Position numbers and translations under genes: made by a program | Origin: Tolypothrix sp. NIES-4075 | GTDB taxonomy: Bacteria; Cyanobacteriota; Cyanobacteriia; Cyanobacteriales; Nostocaceae | Length of the DNA stretch: 64,000 nt | Direction of reading: 5' to 3' | Assembly (NCBI RefSeq): GCF_002218085.1 | Contig: NZ_BDUC01000010.1 | Span: forward strand, 1,750-65,749 | Part shown: positions 7,201 through 13,595 of the stretch, in pieces | Position numbering within the stretch: position 1 is the stretch's first letter | How the letters are laid out: every line of letters starts with the position of its first letter | The notes under the pieces: model-generated | What the model saw: the letters and a program-made list of their open reading frames with translations, nothing else | The model's database searches: none | What the model was told of the DNA's origin: nothing

Positions 7201-9415
7201 TTTTGATGTTCAACGATTTATTGCTGCTTGTCTAGAAGAAAGACAACGACAACAACTGCAAGAAAAACGCAGACTCAAACAAGCGCAAAAAGCTGTAACT
7301 GTTATCAGTATCTTGGGAATAACTGCTTTCTCTTTTGCAGGTTTAGCTTATCAGCAAAGTCAAAAAGCGCAGTTGCGAGAAATACAAACTTTAAATTCTT
7401 TGTCAGAAAACTTTCTTTTCTCGCATAAGCAATTGGAAGCACTATCAACTAGTGTTAAGGCAGGGCAAGAGTTACAGAGGATGATGTTTTCCAGTCAGGT
7501 GATGTATCCTGATATTACAAAACAGATTAAAACTGCAACTGCAACTACTTTACAACAGGCGATCGATCAAACTCAAGAACGCAACCGTTTGATAGGACAT
7601 AATTCTTGGGTAAGTAGTGTCAGTTTCTCTCCCGATGGTCAAATGCTAGCTTCGGCAAGTACTGATACAACTATCAAACTTTGGAATCGGCATGGTAAGT
7701 TACTTCACACTTTACGCGGACATAGCGATGGAGTCAATAGTGTGAGTTTCTCTCCTGATGGTCAAATTATTGCTTCGGCAGGTACTGATGCAACTATCAA
7801 ACTTTGGAGTCGGGATGGCAAGTTGCTGAAAACACTTTCCGGACATAATGATGGAGTTAATAGCGTTGCTTTCTCCCCTGACGGTCAAATGATTGTTTCG
7901 GGTAGCGATGATGATTCTATCAAACTCTGGAGTCGGGATGGCAAGTTACTGAAAACTCTCACCGGACACAGCCTAGGTGTAAATAGCGTTACTTTTTCAC
8001 CTAAAGGTGATATTATCGCTTCTGGTAGCGACGATCGCACAATTAAACTGTGGAGTCTGGATGGTCGCTTGCTAAAAACTTTGAGCGGACATACTGATGA
8101 GGTTTTGAGTGTCGCTTGGTCAAAAGATGGACAAACAATTGCTTCTGCTAGTGCTGATAATACCGTAAAACTCTGGAGTCGTGACGGTCGCTTACTTAAT
8201 ACCCTAACTGGACATAACAGCGATGTTAAAAGCGTTAGTTTTTCACCTAACGGTAAAATCATTGCAAGTGCGAGTACTGATAAAACTATCAAACTTTGGA
8301 GCTTGGATGGTCAATTGTTGGGGACTTTACAGGGACATAACCATGTAGTCAGTAGCGTTAGTTTTAGTTCAGACGGTCAACTACTTGCTTCCGCTAGCGA
8401 TGATTATACCATAAGACTTTGGAACCTTGATATCAATGCGCCAAAAACTCTTTTTGGACATAAAGATAGTGTGAATAGCGCTTGGTTTAATCCTCAAGGT
8501 AATACCGTTTTCTCGGTCAGCAACGATAAAACGATGAAATTCTGGAGTTTAGACGGTAAGTTGCTAAAATCTATCTCTTCCCCGATTAACGATATTACCA
8601 GCATTAGCTTTACCTCAGACGAGAACACGGTGGCGACAGCGAGTGCTGATAATACTATCCAACTGCGAAAACGTGATGGCACTTTGCTTCATATCCTCAA
8701 GGGGCATACTGATTGGATAATTAATATGAGCTTCAGCCCTGATGCGAAAATCCTCGCTTCTGCCAGTACTGACAAAACTGTTAAACTTTGGAGTATTGAC
8801 GGTCGCTTGCTAAATACTCTCAAAGGGCATAACGCTTGGGTGACTAATGTTGAATTCAGCCCAGATGGTGAGCTGTTAGCATCAGCCAGTGCTGACAATA
8901 CTATCAAACTTTGGAGTCGCGATGGTCGTTTGTTGAAAACTCTTAATGGACACAATGCTAGTGTTTGGGCTTTAACTTTCAGCCCAGATGGTAAGATAAT
9001 AGCCTCTGGTAGTCAGGATGGTACAGTCAAACTTTGGAGTCGTGACGGTCGCTTGTTGCAAAATTTAACCGGACATACCGATGCGGTTAATAATTTGAGT
9101 TTTTCTCCTGACGGGAAAATGATTGCTTCAGCTAGTGATGACGACACCATCAAACTCTGGAGTGTACACAGCGGTATGTTGCTGAGAACTTTCCAGGGAC
9201 ATACTGGTGATGTCAGAAGTGTTAATTTTAGTCCTGATGGTAAGATGATTGTTTCGGCGAGTCAAGACAAAACAGTAAAAATTTGGCAGTTAACGGGGAT
9301 AGAACTGCAAACATTGAATTTGTCGCAATTATTAAAGCGTGGATGCGATCGCTTGCACGATTATCTGACAACTAACCCCAATCTTAATACAGGCGATCGC
9401 AATATCTGCCAATAG
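4205..9415 (+). CDS. caspase-like / P-loop NTPase / WD40 repeat protein
   Basis: A 1736-residue multidomain protein. Residues about 19-260 form a caspase-like (peptidase C14) domain with the His106 motif YFSGHG and Cys157 in LLDACHSG. After a linker, residues about 540-1000 form a STAND-type NTPase with Walker A GASGSGKS (575-582) and Walker B with Asp668 in ILVIDQFEELF. One hydrophobic segment lies at about 1030-1051. From about 1128 onward there are 14 WD40-type repeats, enough for two seven-bladed propellers, then a helical tail like that of the gene at 1-834. Such proteins are thought to couple ligand sensing to protease activation in cell-death or defence responses. An in-frame low-complexity segment (about 878-925) comes from a hairpin repeat. 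The ATG follows an AT-rich region without a clear Shine-Dalgarno. Confidence 0.92.
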   Translation: MSPLGVATSRSTYALETGHAKIWLVLVGVNQYQDERLPSLRYSALDCQGLAEALADATQAFPQTEVWTHHDFSLQLPTLTNIRTTLKQIAAAAQPQDTILFYFSGHGMVESKSGQVVLCLADTQTNNLLNTGLGLQELLHLLGHSGAQTQLVLLDACHSGSMSLKGAKGEIPNRENLTPQMVDLLRQKAKKSKGFYALLSCDTDQQSWEFPELGHGVFTYYLMRGLRGEAADGRGLIEADGLYRYIYHQTQQYIEQTNQQLRLINQQKRGRGETRLYSEYPLQTPKRIVEGVGEIVLGLKSEVVESSSLRQALIVEGLTTNKTTLDFCKLLRGVGGFELEYLPQADKISASYIQEGMQNCLQKKQDSQSLEHDATVLLYLRGRLKQTEAGEAVLVVGSDIELSRSWLRQQLRRSPYTQQIIILDCLCEQTQQVSLQDWLEDLQLSSEQGQCIIAAASPSYNPEQFVQVLHDTLKAAQQQNSLSVASWITQLQLSCSNTLPLHIWVSGIRGVIEIIPTRTGIRDIKLTEAIDLGLCPYRGLRAFTPEDAQYFYGREALTQQLMHHLASKSFLAVVGASGSGKSSVVQAGLIAQLQRGKQLPGSEEWWIKSFRPGANPLLALSRRLVDSGTEKEKAYQQIQLEKILYQGRQGFAHWLSNRPEPTIILVIDQFEELFTLAQAGERQRFLELILGALELSEGKLKIVITLRADFIAPCLEIPKLAQVLQQSSILVPPCLSEEEYRHVIINPAEQVGLTVEPVLVEVLLRELHRSPGDLPLLEFVLEQLWEHRVAGKLTLQAYQQHLGGIKGALESKAQAVYDSLDPEAQECARWIFLSLTQLGEGTEDTRRRVYKSELIVKKYPAPLVEKTLAALTAAKLVVVNLEEGGRGRGGEGGKGDSLETPWRLLGDSLENNSFPPSPHPPLPPSSSVTIEVAHEVLIRYWSTLRCWLEENRGRLRSQRQIEQAAQLWKHGGEQSDFLLQGVRLAEAEDIYINYTEELSFDVQRFIAACLEERQRQQLQEKRRLKQAQKAVTVISILGITAFSFAGLAYQQSQKAQLREIQTLNSLSENFLFSHKQLEALSTSVKAGQELQRMMFSSQVMYPDITKQIKTATATTLQQAIDQTQERNRLIGHNSWVSSVSFSPDGQMLASASTDTTIKLWNRHGKLLHTLRGHSDGVNSVSFSPDGQIIASAGTDATIKLWSRDGKLLKTLSGHNDGVNSVAFSPDGQMIVSGSDDDSIKLWSRDGKLLKTLTGHSLGVNSVTFSPKGDIIASGSDDRTIKLWSLDGRLLKTLSGHTDEVLSVAWSKDGQTIASASADNTVKLWSRDGRLLNTLTGHNSDVKSVSFSPNGKIIASASTDKTIKLWSLDGQLLGTLQGHNHVVSSVSFSSDGQLLASASDDYTIRLWNLDINAPKTLFGHKDSVNSAWFNPQGNTVFSVSNDKTMKFWSLDGKLLKSISSPINDITSISFTSDENTVATASADNTIQLRKRDGTLLHILKGHTDWIINMSFSPDAKILASASTDKTVKLWSIDGRLLNTLKGHNAWVTNVEFSPDGELLASASADNTIKLWSRDGRLLKTLNGHNASVWALTFSPDGKIIASGSQDGTVKLWSRDGRLLQNLTGHTDAVNNLSFSPDGKMIASASDDDTIKLWSVHSGMLLRTFQGHTGDVRSVNFSPDGKMIVSASQDKTVKIWQLTGIELQTLNLSQLLKRGCDRLHDYLTTNPNLNTGDRNICQ
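6841..6985. repeat. hairpin repeat inserted in frame in the caspase-WD40 gene
   Basis: A purine-rich arm (about 6852-6887, runs of GGGGGA) and a pyrimidine-rich arm (about 6944-6981, runs of CCCCCCT) flank four tandem copies of the 11-mer GGAGACTCCTT. The whole element can fold into a long hairpin. It keeps the frame and is translated as Gly/Arg-, Leu- and Pro/Ser-rich sequence in the middle of the NTPase module. A similar element is in trpD at 19217-19325. Confidence 0.8.
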
Positions 9416-9628
9416 CAATTGGGAATTGGTAATTGGGCATTGGGAATTGGTAATTGGTAATTGGTAATTGGGAACGTGCTAATTGGTAATTGGGAATTGG
9501 GAACGTGCTAATTGGAAAAAATCCATTACCCATTACCCATTACCCATTCCCCATTACCCATTACCCATTACCCATTACCCATTACCCATTACCCATTACC
9601 CATTACCCATTTCCCATTACCCATTAAT
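9416..9628. repeat. heptamer tandem repeats forming large inverted arms
   Basis: The left half (9418-9515) is built from TAATTGG/GGAATTGG units and the right half (9520-9627) from CCCATTA units, about 14 in a row. The two halves are partly complementary. The right arm runs into the 3' end of the sigma factor gene, so its last codons (ING, stop) are repeat-derived. Confidence 0.85.
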
Positions 9629-10183
9629 TCCTAGCATCTGAGCAAGATACGAACGTAATTCCTGCCATCTTTTTGAAATTGCTCCCTGAGTAATACCCAA
9701 CTCAGCAGCTATCTGGCATTGTTTTTTGCCCTGAATGTATCCTTGCCACAGTTTGACATATCCTCGCTCTGGATAGTGTCTATCTAGTTCAATAATGGCA
9801 TCTATTATTCTGTTGATAAGATCCGTGCGTTCTAAAGCATCAAATAAATTGAACTTATCAGCGATCGCTTCTGATAGCGGCACATCTGTACCGGGAATGT
9901 TTTGATCTAAACTTTGACATATAGATTGCTTTTCTTTGCGAACCAGATCGATGATTTGAAATTTAGCTACGGTAGCTGCCCAACGGTAAAACTCGTTTAC
10001 TCCTCCTTTCTGAAATTTTCCAGCTTGTGTTGCCTGAAATACTTTTTCATGAGCTGCCTGTACAGCATCTTCCCAGGAACTTGAGGTATTTCTTGTTTGC
10101 GATCGGGCTATTCTTTCGACTCTCTGCTGATACTCTGGAGTCTTAAGTAGTTGCTCATATAACAATAAATCTTCTGAAACCAT
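9617..10183 (-). CDS. sigma-70 family RNA polymerase sigma factor (ECF-like)
   Basis: A 188-residue protein with the two-domain layout of small sigma factors. The region 2-like part spans about 35-85 (SWEDAVQAAHEKVFQAT, then FYRWAATVAKFQIIDLVRKE, the usual -10 recognition helix). The region 4-like helix-turn-helix is at about 150-182 (QIAAELGITQGAISKRWQEL). It is transcribed divergently from the RiPP-like operon that starts 212 bp away, which makes it a candidate regulator of that operon; this is inference. No anti-sigma factor gene is adjacent. The C-terminal residues come from a tandem repeat, so the end of the gene may vary between strains. Confidence 0.85.
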   Translation of the reverse strand: MVSEDLLLYEQLLKTPEYQQRVERIARSQTRNTSSSWEDAVQAAHEKVFQATQAGKFQKGGVNEFYRWAATVAKFQIIDLVRKEKQSICQSLDQNIPGTDVPLSEAIADKFNLFDALERTDLINRIIDAIIELDRHYPERGYVKLWQGYIQGKKQCQIAAELGITQGAISKRWQELRSYLAQMLGING

Positions 10184-10395
10184 GAGAACCCGTTTTCACT
10201 CAATATCAAGTATCGGTTAAATAGATATCTGAGTCAGGTACTTATGCACTGCAACCAATTGAGAAGGTTTTAAATAATTACAAAAAAAAATTTTGGAATT
10301 TTGGAATATTTCCCTTTGAGCTTTCGTTAAACATAACAGAGCAAGCAAAATAGCTGACTCTATCAATCAATACTTATAATTCTGGAACCAAGAAA

Positions 10396-10665
10396 ATGAA
10401 CAAAGCAAGTAAAGTCAAATTTGTGCTTGGCATGATTGCAATGTCTAGCATTGCCGCACTAGCTCCAGCAGCAAATGCTGCAACTTTAAAGTCTAACCAA
10501 GCTCTTGGAGACGTTTTGAGTCAAGCCAAATTAAATCTTGACTCACCAACGCAGCAACAAGCAACTTCTACATCACCTTCATTGGAAAAACTCCAACAAG
10601 TCGCGCTGAGAAAATCTGATTTACGTTGCGATGGAGGAGGTTCATCAAACGGCGGCGGATGTTGA
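10396..10665 (+). CDS. candidate RiPP precursor peptide
   Basis: An 89-residue peptide with three parts. Residues 1-29 are basic then hydrophobic and look like a signal peptide ending PAANAA. Residues 30-76 are a polar helix-prone leader. The tail LRCDGGGSSNGGGC (76-89) has Cys78 and the C-terminal Cys89 bracketing a Gly/Ser/Asn loop. A radical SAM/SPASM gene follows 155 bp downstream, past a hairpin that could lower downstream expression, as is common when a precursor must outnumber its enzyme. Signal-like leaders and Gly-rich cores are also known in cyanobacterial Gly-rich rSAM-modified peptides (GrrA type), but this core has no repeats, so I do not assign it. Modification is inferred, not shown. 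Confidence 0.65.
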   Translation: MNKASKVKFVLGMIAMSSIAALAPAANAATLKSNQALGDVLSQAKLNLDSPTQQQATSTSPSLEKLQQVALRKSDLRCDGGGSSNGGGC

Positions 10666-10730
10666 TAAAACTAGCTGAAAGATAACAAGTTTACTTGTGA
10701 GTACTTTCGCGCTCACATGGCTAAATAAAC

Positions 10731-10776
10731 GGCGAACCTTCAAGACGAATTCAAAAAGGTTCGCCTTATTTCAATC
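10731..10776 (+). terminator. hairpin between precursor and radical SAM gene
   Basis: GGCGAACCTT (10731-10740) pairs perfectly with AAGGTTCGCC (10756-10765), a 10-bp stem with a 15-base loop, followed by TTATTTCAATCG then TTTTTC. It may be a partial terminator that makes the precursor transcript more abundant than the enzyme transcript. A second small hairpin, ACAAGT/ACTTGT, lies at about 10685-10698. Confidence 0.65.
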
Positions 10777-10820
10777 GTTTTTCTTGCTGTTATTTCCTGT
10801 CAAATACTTTTAGTAAAACT

Positions 10821-12200
10821 ATGGATATGAAGCTTTCTCAATACCATGTTGTAACCCAACCTTTTTTTGATGAAATTGAAGAACGCAGTAAGCGTGTTGT
10901 TTTTGCCACGCGCACTTCCAGTGTACGTGTTATAGATGAAGTTAGCTGGAAAATGCTTGAAAGCGGAAACTTCGATAATCTACCAAAAGAAACGCTATTT
11001 GAACTAGTTGATATTGAACTATTAGTTCCTGCGAATGAAGATGACTTGACAACAATTCTTAATCGAAATGATGCAGCAATACTTGACGATGACATTCTAT
11101 TTTTTAGTATTCAACCTACAGCAATGTGTCAACTTGGGTGTCATTACTGCGGTCAAGAACATAAAAATAAATTACTTAGTGATGAGTATCAACAACTGTT
11201 GATTCAACGTGTTCGTGCTAAACTTGAAGCTAAAAAGGTTAGCAAATTAGCTATTACTTGGTTTGGTGCAGAACCTCTGATTGGACTTCCTGCAATTAGA
11301 ACACTCACCCCAGAATTGAAGTCATTAGCTGAGAATTTCGGCTGTGAATATGAATCAAAAATCGTTACGAATGGATTGGTACTTACAGAAAAACTAGCTA
11401 CTGAACTTGTCAAAGACTTAAACGTGAACTGTTTTGAAATCACTCTTGATGGAGTGGCAGAATTTCACGATGTTCGGCGTATGCAAAAGAACGGTATGCC
11501 AACTTTCGATAAAATCTTTGCTAATACGATCGCCCTAGCACATCGCCAAGATATCGATCCGAAAATTATTATTCGTTGTAACGTTGACCGTCAAAATTAC
11601 GAATCTGTATCATCGCTGCTTTTAATGTTAGCCTCAGAAGGTGTACAAGAGCGGATTGAATTTTATGTTGCACCCGTCCATTCTTGGGGTAACGATGCTC
11701 ATACCCGTTCTCTTTCTCCAGAAGAATTTGCCACTTGGGAAATTAAATGGTTCACCCAAATGCTTCAACTTGGTTTCCCAGTTGGATTCATTCCGGCTCG
11801 AAAACCTGTTGTCTGCATGGCTGTAAAGCCACAGTCTGAGCTAGTTGATGCTTACGGTACTGTTTTCAATTGCACTGAGGTTTCCTATGTACCAGCTTAT
11901 GGTACACCTAATGAGTATGCGATCGAGCATTTATCAGGCAAACCGATGCCTGGAAAACGGGAAAGATTGGGTAACTTTAACGACCGAGTTCGACAAGGAG
12001 AATATCCATGTTCTTCATGCCGAATGCTTCCAGTTTGCGGTGGTGCATGTCCAAAAGCATGGCAAGAAGGATTAGAACCTTGTCCAAGTGCCAAGCGCAA
12101 TATTGAGCAGCGCTTACTTTTGAGCTACGCTGTTTCCCGAATCGAAGAACAAATGAATTCTTCTGTTGATGCTGAGGAGGTTACCTTAGTCAATGCTTGA
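10821..12200 (+). CDS. radical SAM/SPASM peptide-modifying enzyme
   Basis: A 459-residue enzyme. Residues 1-95 form an N-terminal domain of the type that binds peptide leaders or follows them (TSSVRVIDEVSWKMLESGNF). The radical SAM cluster motif CX3CX2C is Cys103, Cys107 and Cys110 in MCQLGCHYCGQEH. A TIM-barrel core follows with WFGAEPLIG (the GGEP-like SAM site) and EITLDG. The C-terminal SPASM region has Cys397, Cys400, Cys406, Cys410 and Cys421 in CSSCRMLPVCGGACP, for extra Fe-S clusters. The likely substrate is the 89-residue peptide encoded just upstream. The reaction (thioether, C-C crosslink or epimerisation) cannot be told from sequence. Its stop overlaps the next start by 8 bp. Confidence 0.85.
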   Translation: MDMKLSQYHVVTQPFFDEIEERSKRVVFATRTSSVRVIDEVSWKMLESGNFDNLPKETLFELVDIELLVPANEDDLTTILNRNDAAILDDDILFFSIQPTAMCQLGCHYCGQEHKNKLLSDEYQQLLIQRVRAKLEAKKVSKLAITWFGAEPLIGLPAIRTLTPELKSLAENFGCEYESKIVTNGLVLTEKLATELVKDLNVNCFEITLDGVAEFHDVRRMQKNGMPTFDKIFANTIALAHRQDIDPKIIIRCNVDRQNYESVSSLLLMLASEGVQERIEFYVAPVHSWGNDAHTRSLSPEEFATWEIKWFTQMLQLGFPVGFIPARKPVVCMAVKPQSELVDAYGTVFNCTEVSYVPAYGTPNEYAIEHLSGKPMPGKRERLGNFNDRVRQGEYPCSSCRMLPVCGGACPKAWQEGLEPCPSAKRNIEQRLLLSYAVSRIEEQMNSSVDAEEVTLVNA

Positions 12201-13224
12201 TTCTTACCGCGAACTTCTAGCAACTACACTAAAAAATTATCGGCTCGGTTGCGTCAAGCCAATCCAGATAAAACTAGATTCTGGCGACTTATTTAATGAG
12301 AAGCTGCAAAGCCTGGTAGAAAACCGCTTGCCCTTAAAAGACCAGTTGCTGATGCGTCGGGCAAAGAATGCTCGTAATCAAGCGCTGATTGCCACTCGTC
12401 GTGGGCAATTCGCGATCGCATCTCGGCTATTTGCAGAAGCACGCGCACCCCTTGAATTTGATTCTCTTTCTGTTGAGGGTGCGCTGCTTTCCAAATCTTT
12501 TTTAGAACAGGCAGAAGCTTACCTCGATTATCGTTGTGGTGATTTTGACCGAGTTAGCACCAGAACCTTTGAGGCTTTGGCAATCGATATGATTTTAGAG
12601 GAAGAATACGGCTACGAGATTCTTCATCTACACCGCATTCAACTTTTACATAATCTCGTGCGTACCGATATTCGATGCATGTGTTTTGATAAAGCGATTG
12701 AGCTTGCTTGTCAGCTTTTGAGGTATCTTGAAGGGACATTGGAGGTTTTGCCAATTTCGGGTTCTTGGGGGTTTGAGCGTGTTGCACGTTTACCATCAGA
12801 ACTTGTCGCTGCAATGTTTGTACAAATAACATCTGAAGTCGCTTTGATGTTGGCAGGAATAAACCGTCAGGTAGCTCGCGATTTATTCGCATTTGCGGCT
12901 GACAAGCTGCAATTACAAGCTTTATCTAATTCTTACCCTAAAGAGCAAGCTAACGTCTGGTTTGTGGTGAAGCAAGCTTTCGTAGATCATGATTATACCA
13001 TGTTTCTGGAACGAGCAGCCAATTTTCTTGTTCTTGGACGTGCTGATACACCATTGCTGTGGTACGCGACTGTTGTGGATCTGTTTACTTTGTGCGATTC
13101 TCTTGCTTTGCCCGACTCAAAGTTAATTCAACGAGAGATTGCTGAGGATGCGATTACATGGCAGTACATGCCGCAAAAGTTTTTCTCTCTATTAGTTCAT
13201 CAAGCTAACTTTGCCAGATTATAA
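12193..13224 (+). CDS. uncharacterised helical partner of the radical SAM enzyme
   Basis: A 343-residue protein I do not recognise. It is rich in Ala, Leu and Arg and reads as helical hairpins with a TPR/HEAT-like rhythm (for example ARNQALIATRRGQFAIASRLFAEA). It has no signal peptide, membrane segment or catalytic motif that I can see. The start overlaps the radical SAM stop by 8 bp, with GAGGAGG upstream, so translation is coupled and the two proteins probably act together. A strong terminator follows at 13258-13284. Possible roles are chaperone or leader-binding scaffold for peptide modification, or export adaptor; no transporter or protease gene accompanies it. Confidence 0.7.
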   Translation: MLDSYRELLATTLKNYRLGCVKPIQIKLDSGDLFNEKLQSLVENRLPLKDQLLMRRAKNARNQALIATRRGQFAIASRLFAEARAPLEFDSLSVEGALLSKSFLEQAEAYLDYRCGDFDRVSTRTFEALAIDMILEEEYGYEILHLHRIQLLHNLVRTDIRCMCFDKAIELACQLLRYLEGTLEVLPISGSWGFERVARLPSELVAAMFVQITSEVALMLAGINRQVARDLFAFAADKLQLQALSNSYPKEQANVWFVVKQAFVDHDYTMFLERAANFLVLGRADTPLLWYATVVDLFTLCDSLALPDSKLIQREIAEDAITWQYMPQKFFSLLVHQANFARL

Positions 13225-13257
13225 ACCAATGGCACGCACGGTAAGAAAAGCAAAAAA

Positions 13258-13284
13258 CCCGGTTTGTTAAACAAACCGGGCTTT
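13258..13284 (+). terminator. rho-independent terminator of the RiPP-like operon
   Basis: CCCGGTTTGT (13258-13267) and ACAAACCGGG (13271-13280) form a 10-bp GC-rich stem with a 3-base loop, followed by CTTTT and preceded by an A run. It can work in both directions between the convergent genes. Confidence 0.85.
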
Positions 13285-13344
13285 TAGGATGCGATCGCTA
13301 ACAATTAAACAACGTTAAGGGAATTGCAAAAAATAAATTATCCA

Positions 13345-13573
13345 GTAGGGTGTGTTAGGCAAAGCCTAACGCACCGCCTAACAGATATAAAAATGACCGC
13401 ACGCGCTAAAGTCTTGTAGGGACAATACCCTTCTTCTATCAAAGACGCAAGCAGCGATCGGGAAACCTTTGGCTACATGAATTGCTCCTACGTAAATTCA
13501 ATTGGTAAGACGACATGAGTGCGTAAGTCCTAAGATAATAGGTGCGTTACGCTGTCGCGTTAACACACCCTAC
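13345..13573. repeat. two GTGCGTTA-type palindromes
   Basis: GTAGGGTGTGTTAGGC paired with GCCTAACGCACC (13345-13375), and GGTGCGTTACGC paired with GCGTTAACACACCCTAC (13541-13573). Same dispersed family as at 3853, 17239, 26621 and 26665. Confidence 0.7.
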
Positions 13574-13595
13574 TACTACAACTTAGTACAAAAGC

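Larger units (their letters stand above)
13225..13595. other. intergenic, 371 bp, terminator and palindromes
   Basis: Convergent spacer that contains a rho-independent terminator (13258-13284) and two GTGCGTTA-type palindromes (13345-13375 and 13541-13573). Nothing coding. Confidence 0.6.

Noticed and set aside
9520..9628. CRISPR-like array of CCCATTA units
   Set aside because: Units are 7 bp with no spacers; this is a heptamer tandem repeat.
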